Shown: one piece after another, positions 1 to 8,871 of the stretch
Layout: each line of letters begins with the position of its first letter
Numbering within the stretch: the stretch's first letter is position 1
DNA from: Ignavibacteriales bacterium
GTDB taxonomy: Bacteria; Bacteroidota; Ignavibacteria; UBA10030
DNA length: 64,000 bases
NCBI GenBank assembly: GCA_026390595.1
Contig: JAPLFQ010000020.1
Location: 124,001 to 188,000 of the forward strand
Direction: 5' to 3'
Notes under the pieces: model-generated
What the model saw: only the letters and a program-made list of their open reading frames with translations
Databases searched by the model: none
Told to the model about the DNA's origin: nothing
Program-made: the position numbers and the translations under genes

Positions 1-30
1 AGCTCTCTTCGCAAATCGATCTTCTTCATG
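1..30 (-). CDS. Start of a minus-strand gene running off the left edge (possibly GyrI-like domain protein)
   Basis: An ATG on the minus strand at position 30 opens a frame that reads MKKIDLRRE before the window ends. A strong Shine-Dalgarno sequence (GGGAGG) lies nine bases upstream of it, in the gap to the preceding gene. The nine residues resemble the beginning of GyrI-like small-molecule-binding domain proteins, but that is too little for a firm name. It is co-oriented with the CoA-binding protein gene and probably cotranscribed with it. Confidence 0.35.
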
Positions 31-58
31 AGAACGTACCTCCCGAAAGGTTTTCGTT

Positions 59-544
59 CTATTGCCTCCCGTGAACCTGATGCGCGTTTCCTTTCGGATA
101 GGTGCCGAACAATTTCGACATCCATCTGTGGAAACCGTGGATAGACGTTACGGGCTCGGCAAACATCAGGATACACTGACCGTGGACCGCAGTGATGCCG
201 TGCTTTTCGCAGAAACGAATCGCCGAGTACGATTCTGCCCCCCTCTGCATCCACACACGATCGACACCTGCATCCAGAACCTCATTGAGAAATATTTCAG
301 TCTGCACGGGAGGGACACAAATCACCACACCACCCACCTTCTCGGGGAGAGCCTTCAAGCCGAGATAGCAACGGTCACCTTCAATAGAGTCAGCTTCACG
401 ATGGATGGGGAACAATCTGTACCCTTGCTGCTTCAACGTCCTATAGATCGCGTTACCGAACTTCTTCGTGTTTCTGGATACTCCAACCACAGCGAATGAT
501 CGCTGCGAAAGGAATTCAGAGATCTCAACCTGTGTTGGTTTCAT
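59..544 (-). CDS. CoA-binding domain protein (YccU-like)
   Basis: A 161-residue protein that is almost entirely a CoA_binding_2 (YccU-type) Rossmann domain. The N-terminal signature reads SFAVVGVSRNTKKFGNAIYR and is followed by the family's VVICVPP and WMQRGAES motifs. The open frame extends further upstream, but the ATG at 544 is preferred because it overlaps the stop of the preceding gene in an ATGA arrangement. That arrangement implies translational coupling. The family binds CoA or a nucleotide, and its physiological role is poorly known. Family assignment is firm; role is not claimed. Confidence 0.85.
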   Translation of the reverse strand: MKPTQVEISEFLSQRSFAVVGVSRNTKKFGNAIYRTLKQQGYRLFPIHREADSIEGDRCYLGLKALPEKVGGVVICVPPVQTEIFLNEVLDAGVDRVWMQRGAESYSAIRFCEKHGITAVHGQCILMFAEPVTSIHGFHRWMSKLFGTYPKGNAHQVHGRQ

Positions 545-1080
545 GTCTTCTTGCCGCCTTTCCTTGTCGTCGCGCGTTTCCTGGGTTTCGTGTTCAGCTT
601 CACAAGCACCTCTTCGGCCGCGAGGACCTCGCCACAAGGGACCATGACCTTGATCTCATTGATGATGTGGCCATCATACTCACCAGAAGCTCTGAAGAGA
701 GTATAGTCTGATCCACCCAACGACACCGGGCTCGCTTTCCGCGAGTAGAGAAACGGGTGCAGCCCCTTCTTGCCGAGGCAATCACTCACATAGCTCGCGG
801 CAGCCTCGTCACTGACGCCGTACACTCTGGCCATCGCCTCATAGATCTCATAGTCCTCATGCTTGTGACACAGGTATCGCTTGTTGACCAGCGAGGCACA
901 GCGCGTGCAGTACGAAAGGCAGCAGATGATGCAGACGCCGACCGCGTCACTGCCTTTGTGATTGGAGCAGTGCAGCCCCACAGTGAAGACGCTTCCACAG
1001 TTGGGGCAAAATTCAGCATCCTTCGCGACTTGTTCTCGGCATTCGCCGCAAAGTTGCGATTTGTTTCTTCGGATGCGCAT
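541..1080 (-). CDS. Zinc-ribbon / B-box-like protein with a DUF2007-like C-terminus
   Basis: A 179-residue soluble protein rich in cysteine pairs. Residues 1-30 form a zinc ribbon (CGECREQ...FCPNCG). It is followed by a B-box-like block with CSNHKG, CIICC, CTRC and CHKH, suited to binding more zinc. The C-terminal part (LGGSDYTLFRASGEYDG through the VLVKLN region) resembles the DUF2007 'putative signal transducing' fold. The start at 1080 is chosen for its GAGGAGG ribosome site six bases upstream. It couples by ATGA to the CoA-binding gene. Function unknown; a role in protein-protein contact or signalling is only inference. Confidence 0.65.
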   Translation of the reverse strand: MRIRRNKSQLCGECREQVAKDAEFCPNCGSVFTVGLHCSNHKGSDAVGVCIICCLSYCTRCASLVNKRYLCHKHEDYEIYEAMARVYGVSDEAAASYVSDCLGKKGLHPFLYSRKASPVSLGGSDYTLFRASGEYDGHIINEIKVMVPCGEVLAAEEVLVKLNTKPRKRATTRKGGKKT

Positions 1081-1300
1081 TGGATGCCTCCTCGAGGTTG
1101 CAACCAGCCGGTGAGACTTCTGCACGCCTTAGTTGCTATGTCCAGGTGTGGCAATCTACATATCTGGCAGGGCGAAGTAATCCGGTGCGGTTGGCCTCAG
1201 CTCGCCACAATGGTACTGTTCTTTCTCAACTGACGCAACGGCAACAGATTGGATCCGATCTTGCTCCCGAATAGCAAAAACCGGTTATTGAGATCGTTTC
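1081..1300. other. Intergenic stretch upstream of the zinc-ribbon gene
   Basis: With the terminator to its right this makes a 325-base gene-free gap. It should hold the promoter of the small minus-strand operon (zinc-ribbon, CoA-binding, next gene), since the hydrogenase operon is terminated just before. I see no convincing promoter hexamers or operator dyads in it. Confidence 0.4.
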
Positions 1301-1342
1301 TGTTGGCAAAAATGCGAACAGCTGCCAGGAGGCAGCTGTTCG
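1301..1342 (-). terminator. Rho-independent terminator of the hydrogenase/Hdr operon
   Basis: A perfect 12-bp stem (CGAACAGCTGCC, 1315-1326, with GGCAGCTGTTCG, 1331-1342) and a four-base loop. In the minus-strand direction it is followed by a run of five T (A-run at 1308-1312 on plus). It lies 64 bases beyond the stop codon of the [NiFe] large subunit gene. Confidence 0.9.
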
Positions 1343-1405
1343 TGAGGATCTGGATTTCAGTATGAGAGGAGGACAACCTCATCGATACTCAGAGGGTCAA
1401 ACTTC

Positions 1406-2869
1406 TCAGCATCGGTTGATCTCCTCGATTATCTGCCCCTCCTTGTCCCGAATCCTGAGTATGAACGGCCTTCGTCCTGGCATTGAATGCGTCGCACATC
1501 CGAAGCAGGGATCGTACGCCCTGAACGCCATCTCGATCATGTTCAGCGTCCCTTCGGATACTTCCTTCCCTTTCTTGATCAAACCGCGGGCTGCCTTGTT
1601 GATCGACATCGAAATGGGGGCGTAGTTGTTCGTCGTGCCGACGATGAGGTTTACTTTTGTCACCATTCCTTTTGCATCGGTCGTGTAGTGGTGCGTGAGA
1701 GTGCCGCGCGGAGCTTCAACAATGCCGACTCCTTCTGTGGGAATCTCGGTCGGAATTGTCCGGAAGTTCGTCCCGGTTATCTCGGGGTCGCGCACGAGAT
1801 CGAGCGCCATTTCGGCGGCTGATAGCAACTCGATGACCCGTGCCCAGTGCGTTGCAAGTGTGGCGTGAACCGGCTTTCCTCCCAGCGTAGAATACATTTT
1901 CTCATACTCCGCCTGAGCCAACGGGGTCGGCATGCCATCTGACGCATTCAGCCGGGATAATGGCGTCGCACGGTACACACCGCTCTCCTTCCCGTCGACG
2001 AGGCCCTTCCACCCGACTTTTTTCAGGAAGGGGAACTTAAGGTACGTCCATGGTTCGACCTCTTCGGCAATGTTCTCGAGGTACTCGGACGGCGAGTATT
2101 TCACAAACTCTTTCCCATCCGGATCCACGACCCTCACTTTTCCGTCATAGAAATTGACCCTGTTGTTCTCATCGACCAATCCCATGTAATACGTCCTGTG
2201 AGAGAACGCATCCGAGAGGATGAGGTCGACATATTCCTGATTCTTGAGAACGATATCGTTGAATACCTGGAGGGTGAACTTTCCGAACTCGACAAACCAC
2301 AGGCAGTGTTCCTCTATCAGTTTTGCTTCTTCAGCCGTGATTCCTTTACTCATGCCCCCCGGGAGAGCCGTGACCTGGTGTGTTTGTTTGCCACCCAGGA
2401 TCTTGATCACCTGCTGGGTCCTTTTGCGCATTTCGATAACTTTCCCCCCTACCTCAAGGCCAACCTTCTTCACCACGCCGAGTATGTTCCGTTCCGCAGC
2501 TGGAGCCGTTGGACCGACGATGAAATCTGGTCCACCGAGGGCATAGAAATGCGTCGTATGGTCACCAGCGAAGAATACATTGTACAGGAGTTGGCGCAAT
2601 TTCTTGCCGGTTGGCGGAGGAGTAACGTGGAACACCTCATCGCATGCTTTCACCGAAGCCATGTGGTGCGCCTCCGGGCAGACGCCGCAGATGCGCGTCG
2701 TAATACGAGGCAATTCCTCCACCGGTCTTCCGACACAGAACTGCTCGAACCCGCGCAATTCGGGTATCTGGAAATATGAATTCTCTACTTCTCCTTCGTC
2801 ATTAAGAAAGATGTCGATCTTGCCGTGGCCTTCAAGTCGAGTAATCGGATCGATTTTGATATGCTTCAT
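1406..2869 (-). CDS. mvhA: [NiFe] hydrogenase large subunit, group 3c (MvhA-like)
   Basis: A 487-residue catalytic subunit that activates H2 at a NiFe(CN)2CO site. The N-terminal nickel-binding motif RICGVCPEAHH (about residues 59-69) and the C-terminal motif DPCFGCATHSMPG both keep their two cysteines. About 25 residues follow the last His ligand (ending EEINRC), which suggests removal by a maturation endopeptidase. Such an endopeptidase gene is encoded at the head of the same operon. The ATG overlaps the stop of the small subunit gene (ATGA). Closest functional family: F420-non-reducing/heterodisulfide-reductase-linked hydrogenases (MvhADG). It is the last gene before the terminator. Group assignment rests on length, motifs and the MvhD and Hdr neighbours. 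Confidence 0.93.
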   Translation of the reverse strand: MKHIKIDPITRLEGHGKIDIFLNDEGEVENSYFQIPELRGFEQFCVGRPVEELPRITTRICGVCPEAHHMASVKACDEVFHVTPPPTGKKLRQLLYNVFFAGDHTTHFYALGGPDFIVGPTAPAAERNILGVVKKVGLEVGGKVIEMRKRTQQVIKILGGKQTHQVTALPGGMSKGITAEEAKLIEEHCLWFVEFGKFTLQVFNDIVLKNQEYVDLILSDAFSHRTYYMGLVDENNRVNFYDGKVRVVDPDGKEFVKYSPSEYLENIAEEVEPWTYLKFPFLKKVGWKGLVDGKESGVYRATPLSRLNASDGMPTPLAQAEYEKMYSTLGGKPVHATLATHWARVIELLSAAEMALDLVRDPEITGTNFRTIPTEIPTEGVGIVEAPRGTLTHHYTTDAKGMVTKVNLIVGTTNNYAPISMSINKAARGLIKKGKEVSEGTLNMIEMAFRAYDPCFGCATHSMPGRRPFILRIRDKEGQIIEEINRC

Positions 2870-3831
2870 AACTTTTCAACCCTCCGCAGGATCGAGTGAG
2901 CAAGAGAAAACCTGTAGAATGTACCTATAGGATCGGCAATCTGATCGAGAATTCTCTCGATCTCCTGCGGATCCTGTGCGTCGATCACAGAACTCAGGGC
3001 ACTTACCATTTTGGCCCCCTGGTCGACGACATTCGGAGGCGGCCCATAGCAGCCGCGGCATGGCATATTTGCCTTGGTGCAAAGGGCATCGCAACCACTT
3101 CTCGTCGCAGGGCCCATGCAGACAATTCCCTGATCGAGGAGGCATTCGTTCGGATCAGGCATGATCTCATAGGGGCGGAAGAATTGTCTGAGTTTCTTCT
3201 CCTTCCGCTCGCGGGGGCATTCGTCGCAGCAGGTTTTCTCAGTCGCCCCCAGAACGGATCCTTTCGGCGGGAGAGGCTTGCCGCTCAAGATATGTTCGAT
3301 GACATTCCATATTTGCTCCGGCTGAGGAGGGCAACCGGGGATGTAGTATTCCACATCCACGGTTTGATCGAGCGCTTTGACCGTTTCCCACATTTCAGGG
3401 ATTTCGATGGACCCTTCCGGCATCGTCGTGTGTGTTTGCGGAAAGGTTCCGCCGTTCTTCTTGATTGTTGATGGCGATTCTTTATAGACAGAGTTCCAGA
3501 TGGCGTCCTTCGTCGTCAAGTTCGCCAGCCCGGGGATTCCTCCTTCGAGGGCACATGAACCAAAAGCGACGAGAACTTTCGATTTTGCCCGCAATAGATG
3601 CGCGATCTCGAGGTTTTCAGAATTCCGGATCGACCCGTTGAAGAGACACAGGTCAATACTCTTGTCATCCATGGCTCTGACGTCGTCATATTTGAAATCC
3701 AAAGCCACCGGCCAGAACACTATATCAAACGCGCTGGCGACGTCGAGGATCTTCTCGTGAATGTCCAGGACGGCGATGTCACACCCTCCGCAACTTGCCG
3801 CCCAGTACAGTGCTAACTTCGGCTTCGCCAT
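2866..3831 (-). CDS. mvhG: [NiFe] hydrogenase small subunit, group 3c (MvhG-like)
   Basis: A 321-residue electron-transfer subunit without a Tat signal, so cytoplasmic. Cysteines for the proximal cluster are seen in ASCGGCDIAV and the GSCALEGG and PGCPPQPEQ motifs. A C-terminal cysteine-rich block (KTCCDECPRE, CLLDQGIVCMGPATRSGC, CTKANMPCRGCYGP) supplies ligands for two further iron-sulfur clusters. Two ATGs lie in tandem. The downstream one (3831) is preferred because AAGGAG sits six bases before it but touches the upstream one. It passes electrons from the NiFe subunit to the MvhD and Hdr/NuoG-type subunits upstream in the operon. Confidence 0.93.
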   Translation of the reverse strand: MAKPKLALYWAASCGGCDIAVLDIHEKILDVASAFDIVFWPVALDFKYDDVRAMDDKSIDLCLFNGSIRNSENLEIAHLLRAKSKVLVAFGSCALEGGIPGLANLTTKDAIWNSVYKESPSTIKKNGGTFPQTHTTMPEGSIEIPEMWETVKALDQTVDVEYYIPGCPPQPEQIWNVIEHILSGKPLPPKGSVLGATEKTCCDECPRERKEKKLRQFFRPYEIMPDPNECLLDQGIVCMGPATRSGCDALCTKANMPCRGCYGPPPNVVDQGAKMVSALSSVIDAQDPQEIERILDQIADPIGTFYRFSLAHSILRRVEKL

Positions 3832-3869
3832 GATCATCTCCTTCTTTCCGTATTCAAACCTTGTTCCAG

Positions 3870-4310
3870 CTATTGATGCGCAACGGGCTGGTGAATTTCA
3901 TTGTGCACCGTGAGCTTGAGAGGACCAAGAGTCCGGATCTCTTCCGTCATCTCATTCACGATTGCCGCAAACCTGTCCCCTTCCGATGCGGACACCCATT
4001 CGAGCCGCAAGCGCCGGGGATCAATGCCGAAATCTCTTACCAGCCTCTTCAGGAACGGGATACGCCGGATGGTCTTGTAGTTCCCCTCCTGATAATGGCA
4101 GTCACCGAGATGGCACCCCATGACAATGACCCCGTCCGCCCCAAGTTGAAACGCTTTCAGTATGAAGGCCGGGTCAACCCGCCCGCTGCACATCGTCCGG
4201 ATAACACGGACGTTGGGTGCCGACTTGATGCGCGATACCCCCGCAAGATCTGCGCCGGTATAGGAACACCAGTTGCACAGGAATCCTATGATCTTTGGTT
4301 CAAATGCCAT
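3870..4310 (-). CDS. mvhD: MvhD/FrhD-type [2Fe-2S] electron-transfer subunit
   Basis: A 146-residue protein of the MvhD (FrhD/HdrA-linked delta subunit) family, the [2Fe-2S] link between group 3c hydrogenases and HdrA. The conserved cysteines are in FLCNWCSYTGADLAG near the N-terminus, RTMCSGRVDP (about residue 60) and GCHLGDCHYQEGN. In many relatives MvhD is fused to the C-terminus of HdrA; here it stands alone directly after the NuoG-HdrA hybrid gene. This supports docking of the hydrogenase onto the C-terminal HdrA half. Start is the only sensible ATG; the gap to the upstream gene is 62 bases. Confidence 0.92.
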   Translation of the reverse strand: MAFEPKIIGFLCNWCSYTGADLAGVSRIKSAPNVRVIRTMCSGRVDPAFILKAFQLGADGVIVMGCHLGDCHYQEGNYKTIRRIPFLKRLVRDFGIDPRRLRLEWVSASEGDRFAAIVNEMTEEIRTLGPLKLTVHNEIHQPVAHQ

Positions 4311-4372
4311 AACTCAACACCTTTCCATTGTTCCAGTAATCGACTGCGACCGATCGTGACGGTGACCGGAGA

Positions 4373-6133
4373 TCAGATCATTAATCCATCCAGCTCTGCC
4401 AGTATCTGCGCGTCCGTGAATCCCACCCCGATCATTGCGGACGACGGGCACGCTGCAACACACGTTCCGCACCCCTTGCACAACGCCTCGTTGACGTGCG
4501 ATATTTTCTTATCCTCCAGGAACTCAATGGCACCGTAAGGACAGAGTCCGTTGCACATCTTGCATCCGCTGCAATACTCATCCTGAACCATGGCACGCAC
4601 CGGCTCGATCTCGACCTCTCCCTTGGAGATCAACGACAGGATACGCGCGGCCGCAGAGCTTGCCTGAGCCACGGTGTCGGGGATATCCTTTGGTCCCTGG
4701 GAGCATCCGGCAATGAACACGCCTTCGGTAGCTGTAGAAGTCGGGTCCAGCTTGGGATGACGTTCGAGGAAAAATCCGTCCGGGCTCTTGCTGATCGAAA
4801 ACAGGCGCTTGATCACTCCGCTGTCTTCACGCGGCTCGATTGCATTGCAGAGAATAGCCATATCAACCGGTATCTCCCGGAACTTGCCGATGAGAGTATC
4901 CTCACAACGGATCTTGAGGGAAGGCTCTCCGTTGACGTCCCAGGCCCCTTCGACTATTTCCGCCGCCTTGCCGCGGATCATCGTGATCCCTTCATCGAGC
5001 AGACGGTTGTAGAATTCCTCGTATCCCTTGCCGAATGCGCGCATGTCGATGTAGAACTGATAGATTGCTGCATCGGTGCGATCGCGGACGAGGTGGGCAA
5101 ACTTCAGCGCATACATACAGCAAACACGCGAGCAATACGCGTGATGATTGACGTCCCTTGAACCGATGCAATGAATGATGCCGACCGCCCGGGGCTCTTT
5201 GCCGTTCTTCATCACGACCTTGCCCCCCGTTGGCCCGGTGGAATTGAGGATCGCCTCAAAATCAAGGGAGCTGTACACATTGTCGAGGCGCCCATATCCA
5301 TACTGCGCCATCTTGCCCGCGTCAAAAAGATCGAATCCGGTCGTGAGCAGAACCTGTCCGACCTCGATATCCACGAACTCATCTTCCATCTTGAAGTTGA
5401 TGGCGTTTGGCTCGCACGCTTTCGCACACGTCTCGCACCCGCCGGTCTGGAAATGGATGCATGAGGCCGTGTCGATGACCGGCACTCTCGGGACAGCCTG
5501 GAGTGTCGGGACGTAGATTGGGGTCTTTGGGCCAAGCGTGAATTCCGGTTTCTTCCCGCGATAGTCCTCCAGGACCATCTTCATGTGCCCCGTCGGACAG
5601 ACGTGTACACACGATCCGCAGACAATGCATCGGTCGGATCGCTCATCGAACGGAAGGACCACTTCGCGCTTGATGCCGGTATGCGCGAAGCCCAGCACTC
5701 CCGCTTTCACCACGTCATTGCACATGTTCACACAGTTGCCGCACAGGATGCACGCATCTTCGGCCTCATCACGCTCCAGGCTGACGAACCGCGGCTTCTC
5801 TGCGCCCAATCGCTCCCCCATCTCACGGACAACTTTCACATTCGGCCACCGGGACATCATGAGTTCCATGATGACTTTGCGGAGCCACTTCACTTTGTCC
5901 GAATTCGTCCGGACAGTCATGCCGCCCCGCACCGGGAAGTTGCATGCGGTCACGATGCGGCTGCGTTTTCCCCTGACCACCTCGACACTACAGAGCCGGC
6001 ACACACCATATGGCTCACAGTATTCGCTCTGGCACATCGTGGGGATCCAGACGCCCGCTTTTTCCGCGGCTTTCAGAATAGTGGTGTCTTCGATGACTTC
6101 GACTGATTGTCCATCAATATTGATCGTTACCAT
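4373..6133 (-). CDS. Hybrid NuoG-type ferredoxin domain fused to the C-terminal half of HdrA
   Basis: A 586-residue iron-sulfur flavoprotein made of two unrelated halves. Residues 1-80 are a complex-I/HydA-type [2Fe-2S] domain (Cys 34, 45, 48 and 64). Residues 125-185 carry two [4Fe-4S] motifs (CILCGNCVNMC and CIVCGSCVHVC), as in NuoG/HoxU/HydA. From about residue 205 the sequence is the C-terminal half of HdrA: the cluster CIHFQTGGCETCAKAC, the GPTGGKVV and HCIGSRD motifs, CSRVCCMYALK, DMRAFGKGYEEFY, and the FAD-site segment GVFIAGCSQGPKDIPDTVAQ. Two more [4Fe-4S] motifs follow at 521-562. The HdrA N-terminal Rossmann segment (GxGxxG) is absent and sits in a separate gene at 11134-12003. I infer that it is the electron hub joining NuoEF-like, Mvh and HdrBC subunits. 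Confidence 0.9.
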   Translation of the reverse strand: MVTINIDGQSVEVIEDTTILKAAEKAGVWIPTMCQSEYCEPYGVCRLCSVEVVRGKRSRIVTACNFPVRGGMTVRTNSDKVKWLRKVIMELMMSRWPNVKVVREMGERLGAEKPRFVSLERDEAEDACILCGNCVNMCNDVVKAGVLGFAHTGIKREVVLPFDERSDRCIVCGSCVHVCPTGHMKMVLEDYRGKKPEFTLGPKTPIYVPTLQAVPRVPVIDTASCIHFQTGGCETCAKACEPNAINFKMEDEFVDIEVGQVLLTTGFDLFDAGKMAQYGYGRLDNVYSSLDFEAILNSTGPTGGKVVMKNGKEPRAVGIIHCIGSRDVNHHAYCSRVCCMYALKFAHLVRDRTDAAIYQFYIDMRAFGKGYEEFYNRLLDEGITMIRGKAAEIVEGAWDVNGEPSLKIRCEDTLIGKFREIPVDMAILCNAIEPREDSGVIKRLFSISKSPDGFFLERHPKLDPTSTATEGVFIAGCSQGPKDIPDTVAQASSAAARILSLISKGEVEIEPVRAMVQDEYCSGCKMCNGLCPYGAIEFLEDKKISHVNEALCKGCGTCVAACPSSAMIGVGFTDAQILAELDGLMI

Positions 6134-6147
6134 GGTTTTCTCGCTCG

Positions 6148-7974
6148 TTACTCGACTGAGATTGCATCAAATTTGCAGACATCGTAACAGATACCGCACT
6201 TTCCGCACTTGGCCACATCGATTGTATGGACCTGTTTCGACTCTCCGACGATTGCCCCATCGGGACAGTTCTTTGAGCACACGTGGCAGCCGTGTCCTTT
6301 TTCGACGCACGCGACCGGATCGATCGTGTAGTGAATGAGCTTGCGGCACTCATGACCAGGACATTTCTTCTCCTTTACATGTGCCTCATATTCTTCCCTG
6401 AAGTACTTCAGCGTCGTCAGCACAGGATTCGGGGCTGATCCGCCAAGAGCGCACAGCGAAGACTCAACAACCATATTCGAGAGCTCTTCGAGCAGCACAA
6501 GGTCTTCCTCTGTCCCTTCCCCCACGGTGATCTTCTCGAGAATGTCGAGCATGCGCTTTGTCCCTTCGCGGCACGGGACGCATTTGCCGCACGACTCGGT
6601 CTGCGTGAATGAGAGGAAGTACTTGGCCATATCGACCATGCAGTTGTCTTCGTCGGCCACGACCATTCCGCCGGACCCCATCATCGAGCCCACTTTTGTC
6701 AGCTCTTCGTAGTCGACTGGCAGGTCAAGCAAACTCTCGGGGATGAATCCTCCGGAAGGTCCGCCTGTCTGAACAGCCTTGAATTTCTTTCCGTCTCTTA
6801 TCCCGCCGCCAATGTCGTAGATGATCTTTCTCAACGTAATGCCCATCGGGACTTCGATCAGGCCCGTGTTGTTCACCTTACCCGAGAGCGAAAAGACCTT
6901 GGTTCCTTTGCTGCCTCCCCATGGATCGGCCGTCACGTCTCCCGTTCCAATGCTTGTGAACCATTGCGCTCCGCGCAGGATGATCTGGGGGACGTTCGCC
7001 CACGTCTCAACGTTGTTCAGGCACGTCGGCTTGTCCCAGAGCCCCTTTTCGACCGTATGCACGTACTTGGCCCTCGGCTCGCCGGGACGGCCTTCGATAG
7101 AAGCCATCAATGCCGTCGATTCACCACAGACGAAAGCGCCCGCTCCACGTGCAATCGTGATATCGAAATCGAGATCTTTCTCAAAGATGTTCTTCCCGAG
7201 CAGCCCCGCCTCTCGTGCATGCGTGAGCGCAACCTGCAAACGTTCCAGAGCAATCGGGTACTCATTCCGGATATACACGTATCCATGCTTGGAGCCGACC
7301 GCGTATGCCCCAATCAGCATCCCTTCGATTACAGCATGCGGATCTGATTCAATCGTGCTGCGATCCATAAAAGCACCCGGATCTCCTTCATCGGCATTGC
7401 ACACGATGTAATGGACGTCGCTCGGCATATTCTTGCACGCTTCCCATTTGATGCCGGTAGGGAAACCTCCGCCTCCACGTCCGCGCAGACCGGAGGTCTT
7501 GATTTCGCGTATGACATCATCCGGTGTCATGGTGGTAAGGACTTTCGCAAGCGCTTCGTAGCCACCGCGGGCGATATACTCTTCGATGCTCTCCGGGTTG
7601 ATAATTCCGCGGTTCCGCAAAACAATCGGCATCTGGTCGGCGAAGAATGGGATCTGTGCCATCTTCGGGATCGGTAACTTCGCGTTTGTCGGTGTATACA
7701 TCAACTGCTTGACAGGGCGGCCCTTTATGAAATGCTCCTTCACGAGGTGTGGTATGTCGCTTTCTTTGAGCAACTGATAGAAGATCCCATCGGGTTGGAC
7801 GACCATGAGCGGACCCACTGCACAGAATCCGTTGCAGCCAGTCGTCACCACGCCCACCTCATCCTGCAGCCCCTGTTTGCGGATTTCATCCACCAACTTG
7901 TCCTTGATTTTCATTGATTGGTTGGCAATGCACCCCGTGCCTGCGCACACCATCAAGTACGATCTATACGCCAT
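6148..7974 (-). CDS. NuoF/HydB-like diaphorase subunit (FMN, NAD(P)-binding)
   Basis: A 608-residue subunit with the domain order of HydB of bifurcating hydrogenases. There is a thioredoxin-like [2Fe-2S] domain (GTGCIANQS, TTGCNGFCAVGP; residues 1-95). The NuoF core follows, with FMN and NADH loops (GLRGRGGGGFPTGIKWEACK, NADEGDPGAFMDRS), then an SLBB domain and a [4Fe-4S] site (SCGKCVPCREGT). Two extra C-terminal [4Fe-4S] motifs (CHVCSKNC, CGKCGICYDVC) complete it. It should exchange electrons with NAD(P)H at FMN. The ATG at 7974 has AAAGGAG eight bases upstream. It follows the ferredoxin-like and NuoE-like genes as in hydCB operons, but the expected [FeFe] catalytic HydA is replaced by the NuoG-HdrA hybrid and MvhDGA. 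Confidence 0.93.
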   Translation of the reverse strand: MAYRSYLMVCAGTGCIANQSMKIKDKLVDEIRKQGLQDEVGVVTTGCNGFCAVGPLMVVQPDGIFYQLLKESDIPHLVKEHFIKGRPVKQLMYTPTNAKLPIPKMAQIPFFADQMPIVLRNRGIINPESIEEYIARGGYEALAKVLTTMTPDDVIREIKTSGLRGRGGGGFPTGIKWEACKNMPSDVHYIVCNADEGDPGAFMDRSTIESDPHAVIEGMLIGAYAVGSKHGYVYIRNEYPIALERLQVALTHAREAGLLGKNIFEKDLDFDITIARGAGAFVCGESTALMASIEGRPGEPRAKYVHTVEKGLWDKPTCLNNVETWANVPQIILRGAQWFTSIGTGDVTADPWGGSKGTKVFSLSGKVNNTGLIEVPMGITLRKIIYDIGGGIRDGKKFKAVQTGGPSGGFIPESLLDLPVDYEELTKVGSMMGSGGMVVADEDNCMVDMAKYFLSFTQTESCGKCVPCREGTKRMLDILEKITVGEGTEEDLVLLEELSNMVVESSLCALGGSAPNPVLTTLKYFREEYEAHVKEKKCPGHECRKLIHYTIDPVACVEKGHGCHVCSKNCPDGAIVGESKQVHTIDVAKCGKCGICYDVCKFDAISVE

Positions 7975-8001
7975 GTGAGCGTCTCCTTTGCAGCAGCTGC
8001 T

Positions 8002-8391
8002 TCATGAATGGGTTTTCTCGCTTCGGCGAACGAGAACGTATTCCTTCACAACCTGACCCTTCAGGACGTGTGAATCGAATACCCTTTTCACTTTGTCCGG
8101 TGTGAGAGAAACGTACTTGACAGCCATCGGTTCGCCTTGTATCTCAACGGTCATCATCGGCTCCTGCGCACAGTCTCCTGCGCAGCCGGAATTTGTGACA
8201 ATGACATCATGGAGATGCCGGTCCTCGATTTCAACCATCACCGCTTTCATTATTCCCCTGGCGCCGGCCGCGATCCCGCACGTTCCCGTGTGCACAATCA
8301 TTCTTACGCGGGCCGTTCCGAGGCGAATTGCCGTCTTGTAGCGCGCTTCGTCCCTGATTCTCTCCAAATCAGCAATTGTCATCTTACCCAT
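8002..8391 (-). CDS. Thioredoxin-like [2Fe-2S] ferredoxin
   Basis: A 129-residue protein with a C-terminal thioredoxin-like [2Fe-2S] domain. The ligand cysteines are seen in HTGTCGIAAGARG and NSGCAGDCAQEP. Such small ferredoxin subunits occur between hydC and hydB in many [FeFe] hydrogenase operons, which matches its place here. The open frame continues upstream, but the ATG at 8391 has an AGGAGG site nine bases before it and leaves a 13-base gap from the NuoE-like gene. It probably carries electrons within the diaphorase module. Confidence 0.9.
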   Translation of the reverse strand: MGKMTIADLERIRDEARYKTAIRLGTARVRMIVHTGTCGIAAGARGIMKAVMVEIEDRHLHDVIVTNSGCAGDCAQEPMMTVEIQGEPMAVKYVSLTPDKVKRVFDSHVLKGQVVKEYVLVRRSEKTHS

Positions 8392-8404
8392 CTCTCGATT
8401 CCTC

Positions 8405-8857
8405 CTATTCGTATTGCTTGAGGATTTTTGAAACCTTTGACGCCGGGACTTTTCCGTGAAGGGTTTTCCCGACTGTGATGACCGGAGCGAGACCGCAGCA
8501 TCCAAGACACCGGACGCTTTCGACGCTGAACTTCTTGTCCGGCGTGGTCTCCCCTTCTTTGATGTTCAGTTCGCGCTCGAACTGCTCCATGATTTTGACT
8601 GCTCCCTGAACATAACATGCGGTCCCCGTACACACTGAAATCGGGTGCTTGCCTTTCGGTTTCAAACTGAATGCTTTGTAGAATGTCGCGAGGTTGTATG
8701 TCCGACTCGGGGGCACATCCAGATACACCGAGATATACTTCAACACATCCCGAGGGAGGAAATACAGTTCGTTTTGAATGTCGAGCATAACCTGAATGAT
8801 TGAACTCGGGTGTCTTGGATGTTTCTGAAGTATCGACTCGATGACCTGTGTATCCAT
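8405..8857 (-). CDS. NuoE/HydC-like [2Fe-2S] subunit
   Basis: A 150-residue NuoE-family protein: a helical N-terminus (LPRDVLKYISVYLDVPPSR, TYNLATFYKAF) and a thioredoxin-like [2Fe-2S] domain with CTGTACYVQGA and RCLGCCGLAP supplying four cysteines. In complex I and bifurcating hydrogenases this subunit pairs with NuoF/HydB. The ATG at 8857 has GAGGTG just upstream. The gene lies 14 bases after the HATPase gene and 13 before the ferredoxin gene, so the block is one transcript. Confidence 0.93.
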   Translation of the reverse strand: MDTQVIESILQKHPRHPSSIIQVMLDIQNELYFLPRDVLKYISVYLDVPPSRTYNLATFYKAFSLKPKGKHPISVCTGTACYVQGAVKIMEQFERELNIKEGETTPDKKFSVESVRCLGCCGLAPVITVGKTLHGKVPASKVSKILKQYE

Positions 8858-8871
8858 GGTTCACCTCAGCA